NCBI RefSeq assembly: GCF_030269445.1
Contig: NZ_BSTJ01000010.1
Span: 1-64,000 of the forward strand
Source: Actinoallomurus iriomotensis
GTDB lineage: Bacteria; Actinomycetota; Actinomycetes; Streptosporangiales; Streptosporangiaceae
Direction of reading: 5' to 3'
Length of the DNA stretch: 64,000 nt
Below, piece by piece: positions 45,590 through 54,564 of the stretch; position 1 is the first letter of the stretch; every line of letters starts with the position of its first letter. Made by a program: the position numbers and the translations under genes. Below the pieces are notes generated by a model, which made no database searches, was not told the origin of the DNA, and was given only the letters and a program-made list of their open reading frames with translations.

Positions 45590-46466
45590 GACGAATCCTC
45601 TTCCTGCCAGGCGGGAGATCTAGCGGCGGGGCGAGGAGGGCACGCACAGAGCGCTGGCCTGCAGGCGAAGGTCGACATGCAGGCGCACCGTCAGGCGAAC
45701 GTCATGGCTCACCCCTCAAGGTTGTGGCTGGATTCCCCGCTTTGTCAATCGATTAAGTGAAGTAAATATCGGGACCGGCTCCGGCCGGTGTGGAGCAGGC
45801 CCCTGGCCGAGTCCGGCGGCCGGCACGGGCCACACCGTCCGCCGGCCCCGGATCACCCCGGCACCGGCGAGGCCTACCACCGCGCGACCGGACGGGGCCG
45901 GGCGACGACGAACCCACCGCCGGGGAGACGCGCGGCCCGCCGCCTCGCGCCGGGCGGGGCGATCGCGCATCCGCCGTGCCGCGGCCGTGCGCCTGTCTGG
46001 CAGGGCGCCGCCGGCTGGTCGGGCGGAACGGCGGCGGTTCCACGGCATCGTGGCCGTGGGCGCCGACCGCCTGTTCAGCAGGGTGGGGGCGTGCCGCGTG
46101 ATGGCTCGCCGGGCGGGTCGATCGTGCATCCGCTCCGCCGTGGCCGTGCGCGCCGAGTGCTTGTTCCGCAGGCCGGGAGCGTGCCTGGCCCTGGTTCCTC
46201 GGGCCGGGCCGCCGTGGCTCCGGGGTGCCGGGACCGTACGTGCCGAGCACCCGTTCCGCAGGCCGGGGGAGTGCCGGGGCCAGGTTGCCGGGACCGTACG
46301 CGCCGCGTGCCGCGAAGCGGGGGGCCGTCGGGTCCTGGTTCGGTGAGCGGGACGGTCGTGGGGCCGCTGTGCCGGGGCCGCGCGCGGCGAGCGGTCGTTC
46401 GATGATCGGCGCGTCGTTCACTAAGCCGGGGGTTTTCAGGCCCGCGCTCAAAGGTTCCCTCACCGG
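45590..46466. other. GC-rich repeat-like spacer
   Basis: No credible gene fills these 877 bases. A minus-strand frame (45753-46463) is Pro/Arg-rich with repeated RPAEQALGAHGHG-like segments and reads as degenerate DNA repeats of roughly 65-90 bases; shared blocks include GTTCCGCAGGCCGGG and CGTGGCCGTG. The block lies downstream of the agmatinase gene, a placement like the two 3'-end arrays elsewhere in the window. An AT-rich stretch near 45740-45765 probably ends it. Confidence 0.5.
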
Positions 46467-47519
46467 TCAGGGACCCTCCGGTGTCCGGTACGTGCGGCTT
46501 TCGCCGGGGCCCGTCGAGCGCGGGTCCAAGTAGTCCGGTTCGGTCAGGCCGATCCGTCGCATGGCCGTGCCCGTCAGCGCCTCCATCACCGCGCGCCGGG
46601 CCAGGAGGGCCGTGATGTCCGGGCCCACGTCGTACGGTGGGCTGACCTCCACCACGTCCATGCCGACCATTCCCACCTCGGCCGCCAGGCGCCGGATCGC
46701 CCACAGCACCTCGGCGCTCGTCAGGCCGCCCGGTTCGGGCGTTCCGGTGCCCGGGGCGTACGCGGGGTCGGCGACGTCCACGTCGAGCGAGATGTACAGG
46801 TGGTCGGCGGAGTCCAGTGCCTCGTCGACCGCGCGTTCGAGCACCGCACCGAAGCCGTCGAGGTGGATCTCGGCCATGAAATGCGTCCGGAGCTCGTGAG
46901 ACTCCATCCACTCCAGGACGGGCGGCTCGGGCCAGTATCCCCGCAGCCCCACCTGCACGAAGTTGCGGCCGGGCACCGCGCCGCTCTCGATCAGCCGCCG
47001 CATCGGCGTGCCGTGGCCGTACAGCGAGCCCTGCATGTCCGGGGCGGTGTCGGCGTGGGCGTCGAAGTGCACGATGCCGACCTTGCCGTGCCCGTACGCG
47101 TCGGCCACCGCCGTGGCGGCGGGCCAGGTGACCCCGTGGTCGCCGCCGAGGATGATCGGGATCGCGCCGCCGGCGAGGATCTCGGCGACGAACGCGCGGA
47201 CGTTCTCGTACGTGCCCTCCACGTCGCCGATCAGCACCTCGGCGTCGCCGTAGTCGGCCAGGACGAGGTGGTCCAGCGGGTTCACCCGGACGCCGAGGTG
47301 GGTGATGTGCCGCGACCCGGAGATGTAGTCGCCCTGCCGGATCGCGCGGGGGCCCAGGCGGGTGCCGCTGAGGCCGGACGCCGTACCGTCCCACGGCACG
47401 CCGCCGACCGCGACGTCCACGTTGCCGGCCCGCAGGTCCTCCGGGGTCAGGCACACCGGGGCCTTCATGAACGTTTGGACACCGCTCCACTCCAGCTCCG
47501 ATGAGCGGTTGACGCGCAT
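46467..47519 (-). CDS. Ureohydrolase of the agmatinase/guanidinobutyrase type
   Basis: From the ATG at 47519 the product has 350 residues. The binuclear manganese site motifs are complete: GGDHGVTWP, HFDAHADT and SLDVDVADPAYAPGTGTPEP. The family hydrolyses agmatine, guanidinobutyrate or similar to urea and an amine. The later SSADH and aminotransferase genes could process the resulting 4-aminobutyrate, which favours guanidinobutyrate (inference). It follows the ROK kinase gene by 23 bases. No strong ribosome-binding site is visible. Confidence 0.85.
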   Translation of the reverse strand: MRVNRSSELEWSGVQTFMKAPVCLTPEDLRAGNVDVAVGGVPWDGTASGLSGTRLGPRAIRQGDYISGSRHITHLGVRVNPLDHLVLADYGDAEVLIGDVEGTYENVRAFVAEILAGGAIPIILGGDHGVTWPAATAVADAYGHGKVGIVHFDAHADTAPDMQGSLYGHGTPMRRLIESGAVPGRNFVQVGLRGYWPEPPVLEWMESHELRTHFMAEIHLDGFGAVLERAVDEALDSADHLYISLDVDVADPAYAPGTGTPEPGGLTSAEVLWAIRRLAAEVGMVGMDVVEVSPPYDVGPDITALLARRAVMEALTGTAMRRIGLTEPDYLDPRSTGPGESRTYRTPEGP

Positions 47520-47542
47520 GGGCCCGTGCGGCCGCGGCGGGG

Positions 47543-48559
47543 TCACGGCGCGGAGGCGTCGCGGGCGGCGATCGCGGCCCCCCGGGCGCCGGCCATGTCC
47601 AGGTCGGGGACCAGGGCGAACGACGCGACCCGCTGCTGTTCCTCCCGCAGGACGGTGTGCTCGCGCACCTTGTCCAGGAACCACTCGCGGAACTTCGGGC
47701 CCGTCTCGACCACGCCGCCGCCGATGAAGTACGCGCTCGGGTCGGTGAAGTTGGCCGCGATCGTGAAGAGCCGGCCCAGCGCCATCGCCTGCTGCTCGAA
47801 GATCTTCAGCGCGAGAGGGTCGCCGTCCTCGCCGAGGGAACGGACGAGCTTGGCGGCCTCCAGGACCGGCACGCTCGCCAACTCGTGCCCGGGGAAGCGG
47901 GTCAGCCAGTACGGGAGGAGGTTCGCGGCGATGCCGGTCAGGGAGGCGACGCTCTCGGCGTCGGCGCCGAACCCGCAGTTGCACATCGGCAGCGGCTGTC
48001 CCTCATCCAGCAGCCCCTGCATCGGGATGTGCACGTGCCCGAGCTCGCCCGCCATGCCGGCCGCCCCGCGTACGACCTGGCCGGACTCGATCACGCCGCC
48101 GCCCAGGCCGGTGCCGACGATGGCCGAGATCGAGGAGTGCTTCGCGGCCTCCGTGCCGAAGTGGGCGTGGTGGGCGTAGAGAGCGGCGGCGTTCCCGTCG
48201 TTGTTGTAGACGACCGGCAGGCCGAGCCGCTCCTCCAGCGCCGTACGGACGTCAAAGCCCCACCAGGCCGGCTGCGGGAAGTTCGTCGCGCCCTTGGAGG
48301 AGATCACGCCGTCGGCGCTGGCCGGGCCCGGGGTGTCCAGGCCGACGGCGCGGACCCGCGACCGCTCGACACCGGTGAGGGCCAGGATGCCGTCCAGGGC
48401 CTCGGCCAGGGCGCCGACCGCGATCTCTGGGCCCTCGGTGACGCGGCTGGGGATCTCCACCAGCCGGTCGACGAGGAACTTCCCCGACGAGTCGAGCACC
48501 GTCGCGTTGTTGCAGGTGCCCCCGTTGTCCAGGCCCACGACGACCCACGTGTCCGGCAT
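47543..48559 (-). CDS. ROK family sugar kinase-like protein
   Basis: The ATG at 48559 follows AAGGAGCG and gives 338 residues. An ATP-phosphate motif GLDNGGT, AVGLDTPGP and the ROK signature IVGTGLGGGVIESGQVVRGA are present, with the GELGHVHI histidine. The zinc-binding cysteine cluster is incomplete: CNCG is present but the third cysteine is replaced. There is no N-terminal helix-turn-helix, so it is a kinase-type rather than a repressor-type ROK protein. It leads the unit that continues into the ureohydrolase gene. Confidence 0.85.
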   Translation of the reverse strand: MPDTWVVVGLDNGGTCNNATVLDSSGKFLVDRLVEIPSRVTEGPEIAVGALAEALDGILALTGVERSRVRAVGLDTPGPASADGVISSKGATNFPQPAWWGFDVRTALEERLGLPVVYNNDGNAAALYAHHAHFGTEAAKHSSISAIVGTGLGGGVIESGQVVRGAAGMAGELGHVHIPMQGLLDEGQPLPMCNCGFGADAESVASLTGIAANLLPYWLTRFPGHELASVPVLEAAKLVRSLGEDGDPLALKIFEQQAMALGRLFTIAANFTDPSAYFIGGGVVETGPKFREWFLDKVREHTVLREEQQRVASFALVPDLDMAGARGAAIAARDASAP

Positions 48560-48626
48560 TCTTCGCTCCTTATCCGAGCCCTCGACCGTGTGCGCGTCGA
48601 GGGCGGCCCGCCTCGTCGTACCACGC

Positions 48627-48785
48627 CTAGTGCCTGTCGGCGATGCCTCCACGCACGCCGGCGGCACGGACGGCCCGTGACGCGGGGTTCGCCTCGCGGC
48701 CGGACGATCCGCCGAGCGGGGAGTGCGGCACGGCGTCCGGGGCGGGCGGCTGTTCAGGGCCTGATGCCCGGTCCGCGATCTCCAT
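48627..48785 (-). CDS. Possible small protein
   Basis: A 52-residue frame, MEIADRASGPEQPPAPD and onward, has GAAGGGG eight bases upstream of its ATG; an in-frame GTG lies three bases earlier. The product is Pro/Ala/Arg-rich without recognisable domains. Apart from this frame, the 327-base gap between the ROK and amidase genes shows nothing else. It could be a chance frame. Confidence 0.3.
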   Translation of the reverse strand: MEIADRASGPEQPPAPDAVPHSPLGGSSGREANPASRAVRAAGVRGGIADRH

Positions 48786-48886
48786 CACGTCGTCCCCTTC
48801 AGCGGCCGCACCTGACTGTTGCGCCCTCATATTAGGGGTCTGGACCTGCTGAGCCCAGCTTTAGGAGGTGTGAGGCAACAAATGGT

Positions 48887-50287
48887 TCATTGGGGAGAAT
48901 CGCCGGCGCCCGGGCGGCGGTCGTGCCAGGGGCGGGCCTGCTCGAAGGCACGGCAGGCCGCCAGGACGCGGGCGTCCGCGTGGCGCGGGCCCACGACCTG
49001 CAGGCCCACCGGCAGGCCGGCCGAGGTGAAGCCGCACGGCACGCTGGCCGCCGGCTGCTGGGTCATGTTGAACGGGTAGGTGAACGGCGTCCAGCTCGTC
49101 CACCGGGGCGACGGCCAGTCCGGCGGCACCTCACGGCCGGCCTCGAACGCCGGGATGGGCAGCGTCGGGGTGAGCAGCAGATCGTAGTCCTCGTGGAAGG
49201 CGCCCATCAGGCGGCCCAGCTCCATCCGGCACGCGGTCGCCGTGAGGTAGTCGAGCGCGGAGTGCCGCGCGCCCTGCTCGGAGATCTCCCGCAGGCCCGG
49301 GTCGAGCAGCTCGCGCCGTGCGGGGGTGAGCGACTCCACCGACTTGGCGGCGCCGGCGAACCACAGGACGTGGAAGGCCTCCACGGGGTCGGCGAAGCCC
49401 GGGTCGGCCTGCTCCACCCGCGCGCCGAGGTCGGTGAAGACCGCGGCCGCCTTCTCGACGGCGGCCGCCACCTCGGCGTCCACCGGCGCGTACCCGAGTG
49501 TCGGGCTGAACGCGATCCGCAGGCCTCGCACGTCGACCGGCGCGGCCGGGACCGACGGCGGCAGCGCGGACCAGTCGCGGCTGTCGGGCCCCGAGATGAC
49601 CTCGAGCAGCAGCTCGGCGTCGGCGACGCTCCAGGCGATCGGGCCCACGTGCGCGAGCGTGCCGAACGGGCTCGCCGGGAAGTGCGGCACCCGCCCGTAC
49701 GTGGGCTTGTGCGCGAAGACGCCCGTGAAGCCGGCGGGAATGCGCACCGAACCGCCCCCGTCGGTGCCCAGGGCGAGCGGCGCCATGCCCAGGGCGACCG
49801 CCGCGGAGGCGCCTCCGCTGGAGCCGCCCGGTGTCCGCGAGGTGTCCCACGGGTTGCGGGTGACCCCGGTCAGCGGATTGTCCGTGACGCCCTTCCAGCC
49901 GAGCTCGGGCGTCGTGGTCTTGCCGACGATCACGCCGCCGTGCTCGCGCACGCGCGCGACGGCGGGGGAGTCGTCCGGCCACGGACCGTCCGGCGCGATC
50001 GTGCGCGAGCCGCGGAGCGTCGGATGGCCGCGGGTCAGCAGGACGTCCTTGACCGAGACGGGGACGCCGTCGAGCAGCCCGAGCGGCTCGCCGCGCCGCC
50101 AGCGCTCCTCCGACGCGCGCGCCGCGTCGAGGGCCTCGTCGGCGGTGACGAGGCAGAACGCGTTGACCGACGGATCGGCCTCGGCGATCCGCGCCAGGAC
50201 GGCGGACGTGGCCTCGACCGGAGACAGGCTCCCGGCGCGGAAGGCGGCCAGCATCTCGCTCGCGGTGAGGTACGCGATCTCGGCCAT
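48887..50287 (-). CDS. Amidase-signature hydrolase
   Basis: The 466-residue enzyme has the complete Ser-cisSer-Lys triad: lysine in PVSVKDVLLT, cis-serine in TPGGSSGGASAAVA and nucleophile in DGGGSVRIPA. It hydrolyses an amide in an unknown substrate. The ATG overlaps the stop of the D-2-hydroxyacid dehydrogenase gene (TGATG), so the pair is coupled and shares the operator-bearing promoter at about 51.33 kb. Confidence 0.9.
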   Translation of the reverse strand: MAEIAYLTASEMLAAFRAGSLSPVEATSAVLARIAEADPSVNAFCLVTADEALDAARASEERWRRGEPLGLLDGVPVSVKDVLLTRGHPTLRGSRTIAPDGPWPDDSPAVARVREHGGVIVGKTTTPELGWKGVTDNPLTGVTRNPWDTSRTPGGSSGGASAAVALGMAPLALGTDGGGSVRIPAGFTGVFAHKPTYGRVPHFPASPFGTLAHVGPIAWSVADAELLLEVISGPDSRDWSALPPSVPAAPVDVRGLRIAFSPTLGYAPVDAEVAAAVEKAAAVFTDLGARVEQADPGFADPVEAFHVLWFAGAAKSVESLTPARRELLDPGLREISEQGARHSALDYLTATACRMELGRLMGAFHEDYDLLLTPTLPIPAFEAGREVPPDWPSPRWTSWTPFTYPFNMTQQPAASVPCGFTSAGLPVGLQVVGPRHADARVLAACRAFEQARPWHDRRPGAGDSPQ

Positions 50288-51261
50288 CAGGTCCCTCTCG
50301 TGACGTAACCCAGCTTCTTGTCGACCACATTCACCAGCGGACGTCCGTCCCGGTAGCGGCCCAGGTTGTCGAGGAAGAGCCCGGACAGCTCGTCGCGCCA
50401 GCCGATCGTGTCGCCCGACATGTGCGGGGAGACCAGGACGTTCGGCAGGGTCCAGAGCGGCGAGGACTCCGCCAGCGGCTCGGTGGCGAACACGTCCAGC
50501 GCGGCTCCGGCGATGCGGCCCTCGGACAGCGCGTCGACCAGTGCCTTCTCCACCACGAGTCCGCCGCGGCCGACGTTGATGAGCCGGGCGGAGGGCCGCA
50601 TCCGGGCCAGCGCGCCGGCGTCGATCATGTCGCGGGTGAGGTCGGTGAGCGGCGCGGCGAGCACGACGTAGTCGGCGTCGGCGAGTGCCCGGTGCAGCTC
50701 GCCGAACGGCCGTACCTCACCCAGGTCCGGGTCGCCCGTACGGCCGGTGCGGCCGAGGCCGGAGACCGCCATGCCGACGGCGGACAGGCGGCGCCCGATG
50801 GCCCGGCCGATCGGGCCGGTGCCGACGACCAGGACGCGGGCGCCGGTGATCCGCTCGGTCTCGCGGTGCCGCCACTCACGCCGGTCCTGCAGACGCACCG
50901 TGGTGTGCAGGTCCTTGGCGAAGCTGAGGACCACGCCCAGGACGTACTCGGCGATCGGCTCGTCGAAGACGCCCCGCGAGTTGGTGACCACGACGTCGCT
51001 CTCGACGAGGCCGGGGAACAGCAGCCGGTCGACGCCGGCGCTGGCGATGTGCACCCACCGGAGCGCGTCGGCGTGCGGCCACGCGGCGGCGACGGCGTCG
51101 GACCAGAAGTCCCACAGGAAGAGCACCTCGGCGCCCGGCAGTGCGTCCGCCAGGCCGTCCGCGCGGGTGCGCCGGACGTCGGCGAGCCGTCCGATGGCGG
51201 CCAACCGGGGCGGCGGGACGTCGCCTTCCAGCACGAGAACGGCCGGATTCCGCGTGGTCAC
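50287..51261 (-). CDS. D-2-hydroxyacid dehydrogenase family protein
   Basis: The 324-residue protein has the NAD-binding motif VVGTGPIGRAIGRRL and the catalytic Arg-Glu-His set in INVGRGGLV, ALDVFATEPL and VSPHMSGDT. It reduces 2-oxoacids or oxidises D-2-hydroxyacids. It is the first gene of the leftward unit, divergent from the DUF3830 gene. The shared intergenic region carries the perfect dyad at 51327-51340. Confidence 0.9.
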   Translation of the reverse strand: MTTRNPAVLVLEGDVPPPRLAAIGRLADVRRTRADGLADALPGAEVLFLWDFWSDAVAAAWPHADALRWVHIASAGVDRLLFPGLVESDVVVTNSRGVFDEPIAEYVLGVVLSFAKDLHTTVRLQDRREWRHRETERITGARVLVVGTGPIGRAIGRRLSAVGMAVSGLGRTGRTGDPDLGEVRPFGELHRALADADYVVLAAPLTDLTRDMIDAGALARMRPSARLINVGRGGLVVEKALVDALSEGRIAGAALDVFATEPLAESSPLWTLPNVLVSPHMSGDTIGWRDELSGLFLDNLGRYRDGRPLVNVVDKKLGYVTRGT

Positions 51262-51326
51262 AGCTGACGCTCCCGTGCGTATTCCGAGGTCACCAGGGGC
51301 ATTGACACGCTAGGCAGACTTCGTAT

Positions 51327-51340
51327 GATTGTCAACAATC
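51327..51340. promoter_or_regulatory. GntR operator candidate, site 1
   Basis: GATTGT-CA-ACAATC is a perfect 14-bp dyad between divergent catabolic genes. The same core, TTGTnAACAA, recurs at 52784 and 56161, always in promoter regions around the GntR gene at 53539. Confidence 0.7.
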
Positions 51341-51503
51341 AGCGCACGAGCTGAACATGTGCTGCAAGACCGTCGCAACCTGAACCCACCCCGGCCACCA
51401 TCACCCGGACCAGAGGCCAGGACGGATCCCAAGGCGCCCGCAGGGAAAGTCATCGGGGTGAGCGACGTGCCTCACCTCGACCATGTGCAGTGGGAGGTCT
51501 GGC

Positions 51504-51998
51504 ATGCCGAGACATATCAAGATCACGCTGGAGCGCCGCGGTGTGTCGTGCGTCGCGGAACTGCTCGACAAGGACGCGCCCCGCACTTGCGAGGCGGTGT
51601 GGCAGGCGCTTCCGCAGGGCGGCGACATCTACCACGCCAAGTACGCCCGTAACGAGGTCTACACCATGGTCGAGCGCTTCGCCGCCGAGGAGCCCGGCCT
51701 GGAGAACCCCACGGTCACGCCGATCCCCGGCGACGTCGTGTACTTCTCCTTCAACGGCGGCATGCTCGACCGGCGCTTCAAGGAGGAGAAGGGGATCGAC
51801 GCGCTTCCGGGCGTGATCGACATGGCGATCTTCTACGGCCGCAACAACCTGCTCCTCAACGGCGACGTGGGCTGGGTGCCGGGCAACGTCTACGCCACGA
51901 TCGTCGAGGGCCTGGAGCCGATGGCCGAGGCGTGCAACGACGTGTGGCGGTCGGGCAGCGTGGGCGAGCGCCTGCTGTACCAGCGGTACGAACGGTGA
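51504..51998 (+). CDS. DUF3830 family protein
   Basis: The ATG at 51504 follows GGGAGG and gives a 164-residue protein. The pattern IKITLERRGVSCVAELLDKD, AVWQALPQGG and VVYFSFNGG matches the cyclophilin-like DUF3830 family, whose members often sit beside Asp/Glu-racemase-fold enzymes and hydrolases in catabolic clusters. No catalytic function is established. Its stop overlaps the next start (GTGA). Confidence 0.85.
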   Translation: MPRHIKITLERRGVSCVAELLDKDAPRTCEAVWQALPQGGDIYHAKYARNEVYTMVERFAAEEPGLENPTVTPIPGDVVYFSFNGGMLDRRFKEEKGIDALPGVIDMAIFYGRNNLLLNGDVGWVPGNVYATIVEGLEPMAEACNDVWRSGSVGERLLYQRYER

Positions 51999-52774
51999 GT
52001 GCCGACGCACCCGCGGGCGGTCCGATGGACGTGGTCGTCGACTTCGAGCTGGTCGCCCAGGTGGGCGTCGGCGTCGTCGCGCCCTTCGACTTCGCCCTCG
52101 ACCGCGAGCTGTGGCGATGGGCGCCCGACCACGTGTCCCTGTTCATGACCCGCCTGCCCTTCGTGCCGGTGCCGGTGACCATCGAGATGGCCTCGGCGCT
52201 CGCCGACGTCGACACCGTACGCCGGGCGACGCGTGACGTGCTGGCGCCGGAGCCGCTGGTCGTCGCCTTCGCCTGCGCCTCGGGCAGCTTCGTGCACGGG
52301 GCGGAGGGCGAGCGGCTGCTGAGCCGGAGCATCCTGGACGCCGGCGCGCCCGCGGCCACGACGACCTCCGGCGCGCTGGTGGAGTCGCTCCGGCTCCTCG
52401 GCGTCAGCAGGATCGCGGTCGTCACGCCGTACATCGACAGCGTCACCGACCGGCTGCTCACGTTCCTCGGCGAGCACGGCATCGAGACCGGGTCGAGCGT
52501 CGGGCTCGGGCTGATGAACCACATCTGGAAGGTCGGCTACTCCGAGGTGGTCGCCGCGGTACGCACGGTCGACCGGCCGGACGCCGAGGCGATCTTCATC
52601 AGCTGCACCAACGTCCCGACGTACGACATCATCGCGCCGCTGGAGCGGACGCTCGGCAAGCCGGTGCTCACCGCGAACCAGGTGACGATGTGCTCGGCAC
52701 TGCGGGCGATGGGCGCCGAGGCGATGGGCGCCGGTCAGTGGCTCGTCGAGGCCGCGCGCCCCACCGCCGCATGA
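51995..52774 (+). CDS. Asp/Glu racemase or maleate isomerase family enzyme
   Basis: The 259-residue protein has two half-sites with the catalytic cysteines expected of this fold: VVAFACASGSFVHG and AIFISCTNVPTYD. The GKPVLTANQVTMCSALR segment is typical of maleate cis-trans isomerases and arylmalonate decarboxylase relatives. Racemisation, isomerisation or decarboxylation of a dicarboxylate is expected. It is translationally coupled to the DUF3830 gene. Confidence 0.85.
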   Translation: MSADAPAGGPMDVVVDFELVAQVGVGVVAPFDFALDRELWRWAPDHVSLFMTRLPFVPVPVTIEMASALADVDTVRRATRDVLAPEPLVVAFACASGSFVHGAEGERLLSRSILDAGAPAATTTSGALVESLRLLGVSRIAVVTPYIDSVTDRLLTFLGEHGIETGSSVGLGLMNHIWKVGYSEVVAAVRTVDRPDAEAIFISCTNVPTYDIIAPLERTLGKPVLTANQVTMCSALRAMGAEAMGAGQWLVEAARPTAA

Positions 52775-52783
52775 AGCGGTAAC

Positions 52784-52793
52784 TTGTAAACAA
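52784..52793. promoter_or_regulatory. GntR operator candidate, site 2
   Basis: TTGT-AA-ACAA forms a 10-bp dyad 20 bases upstream of the second racemase-fold gene, matching the core of sites 1 and 3. It could allow separate control of the 52814-54207 gene pair. Confidence 0.55.
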
Positions 52794-52813
52794 TCTGCCA
52801 AACTGGAGAGAAG

Positions 52814-53536
52814 ATGGGCCACACGGTCGGGATCCTTTACCCGGGATTCAGTGCCGAGGACGACTACCCGCTGATGGAGCGTGTCCTGGGCGACGTGAGC
52901 CTGCCGGTGGTGCACACGCTCATGCGTGAGGACGCGCACCGTGTGGACGCCCTGCTCGACATCGGCGGTCCGGACGTACTCGCGGAGGGCGCGCGAAAGC
53001 TGCGCGCCCTCGGCGTGGGCACCGCGATCTGGGCCTGCACCAGCGGCAGTTTCGTCTTCGGCCGGCAGGGTGCGGCCGAGCAGGTCGCCGGGGTCGAGGA
53101 GGCCGCGGGCGTGCCCGCCTCCAGCACCTCGTTCGCCTTCGTGAACGCCGCCCGGCATCTCGGCGTACGCCGGGTCGCGGTGGCGGCGACCTACCCGGCG
53201 GACGTGGCCGAGCGCTTCGCCGGCTTCCTGGACGAGCACGACATCGAGGTCGTCGCGCTCTCGTGCCGGGGCATCGTCACCGCGGCCGAGGTCGGCACGC
53301 TGGGCCGCGACGACGTCCTCGGCTTCGTCGCCGCCAACGACCACGCCGACGCCGAGGCCGTGCTGGTGCCCGACACGGCGCTGCACACCGTGGCGTGGCT
53401 CGACGACCTCGAAGAACGACTGGGCAAGCCCGTCCTCACCGCGAACCAGGTGAGCGTCTGGGAGGGGCTTCGCCTCGCCGGTGACCACGGCCTGCGTACC
53501 GGAGCGGGCTCCCTCTTCCGTACGGAGGCGACTTGA
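52814..53536 (+). CDS. Second Asp/Glu racemase or maleate isomerase family enzyme
   Basis: The 240-residue protein is a paralogue of the preceding racemase-fold enzyme. It has the first cysteine site (AIWACTSGSFVFGRQG) and shares GKPVLTANQVSVWEGLR. The second catalytic cysteine position reads VLVPDTALHTV, with Asp-Thr in place of Cys, so its chemistry may be decarboxylation or it may serve as a partner subunit. GGAGAG precedes the ATG. Confidence 0.82.
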   Translation: MGHTVGILYPGFSAEDDYPLMERVLGDVSLPVVHTLMREDAHRVDALLDIGGPDVLAEGARKLRALGVGTAIWACTSGSFVFGRQGAAEQVAGVEEAAGVPASSTSFAFVNAARHLGVRRVAVAATYPADVAERFAGFLDEHDIEVVALSCRGIVTAAEVGTLGRDDVLGFVAANDHADAEAVLVPDTALHTVAWLDDLEERLGKPVLTANQVSVWEGLRLAGDHGLRTGAGSLFRTEAT

Positions 53537-53538
53537 CG

Positions 53539-54207
53539 ATGGGACGGCTGGGCGAGCTCGAGCCCGTACCCCGAAGATCTACCGTTGAGATCATCTCAGA
53601 CGAGCTGCGATCCGCGATCATGTACGGATCGCTGGCCCCGGGCTCACAACTCGGCGAGGCCGACCTCGCCGCGCGCCTCGGCGTCAGCCGCGGGCCGCTG
53701 CGCGAGGCCATGCAGCGCCTCGTCCAGGAGGGCCTGCTGCGCAGCGAGCCGCACCGCGGCCTGTTCGTGATCACCTTGGCCGAGGACGACGTCGAGGACG
53801 TCTACCTCGCCCGCCTGGCCATCGAGCGCGCCGCCTGCCGGATGATCATGGCGCGCAACCGGGGCGAGGCGCTCGTCCGGCTCACCGAGGCGCTCCAGGC
53901 GCTGGTGACGGCGGCCGGGGAGCGCGACCGCATCGCGATGAGCGACGCCGACCAGGCCTTCCACCAGGTGCTCGTCGCGTCGTCGGGAAGCCCGCGCCTC
54001 GAGCGCATGGCCCAGACGCTGCTCGTCGAGGCCCGCATGTGCCTGAACGCCCTCCAGGAGAAGTACCCCGAGCCGGACGACCTGGTCGAGGAGCACCGCA
54101 AGCTGGTCGACGCCATCAGCGACGGCGACGAGGAACGCCTGCTGCGGCTCATCGAGGAGCACATGACCGACTCCATCGAGCGCCTGCGCACCGTCCCTGA
54201 GGACTGA
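53539..54207 (+). CDS. GntR (FadR-type) regulator of the catabolic cluster
   Basis: The regulator has an N-terminal winged helix (EIISDELRSAIMYGSLAPGS, then LAARLGVSRGPLREAMQRLV) and a helical FCD effector domain with metal-binding histidines (DADQAFHQVLV, EEHRKLVDAI, EEHMTDSIE). The ATG at 53539 is used here; a TTG at 53533, closer to GGAGG, is also possible. TTGTnAACAA dyads near three promoters are its likely binding sites. FCD regulators respond to small carboxylates, which suits the neighbouring enzymes. Confidence 0.9.
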   Translation: MGRLGELEPVPRRSTVEIISDELRSAIMYGSLAPGSQLGEADLAARLGVSRGPLREAMQRLVQEGLLRSEPHRGLFVITLAEDDVEDVYLARLAIERAACRMIMARNRGEALVRLTEALQALVTAAGERDRIAMSDADQAFHQVLVASSGSPRLERMAQTLLVEARMCLNALQEKYPEPDDLVEEHRKLVDAISDGDEERLLRLIEEHMTDSIERLRTVPED

Positions 54208-54564
54208 GCGTGGGTGGTGTCGTCCGTCGCCGGATCGGGTGCCCGAGGGCGCGTCGTCCGATCGCCGCCGCTGCCGCCTGGTGGCGGGTGACGGGGCGGT
54301 CGGTGGTGGTGAGGGGCTTCTGTCAATGCTGGGCGCCCCACTTGATGGTGTAGGCGGAGTCAAAGGCCGTCAGCGAGGCCACGCCCGCCCTCTCACGACC
54401 TCGACCAGGCTGCCCGACATCACGAACACGACCTCACGCACACTCGCGCACGCTCATCCGAGCACAGCTCACAACCTCCCGCGACGCCGAGAGAAAGCCG
54501 TTCCGTGGAACCGCCGGGCCGCCGCCCTTCCGGGCGGCGGCCCCTGAAGCCGGCCCTCGCAGCC
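54208..54564. other. Convergent intergenic region with a strong terminator
   Basis: These 357 bases hold no convincing gene. The main feature is a 12-bp perfect hairpin, GGGCCGCCGCCC-TTCC-GGGCGGCGGCCC (54516-54543), which can end transcription from both sides. A short minus-strand tail ending TIKWGAQH near 54320 may be a remnant, but I cannot assign it. Confidence 0.7.

Noticed and set aside
45753-46463. 236-codon Pro/Arg-rich frame as a gene
   Set aside because: It has repeats at the DNA level, no ribosome-binding site and no family features.
54315-54400. Minus-strand tail ending TIKWGAQH as a gene remnant
   Set aside because: It looks protein-like, but I cannot link it to a family and it is too short to annotate.
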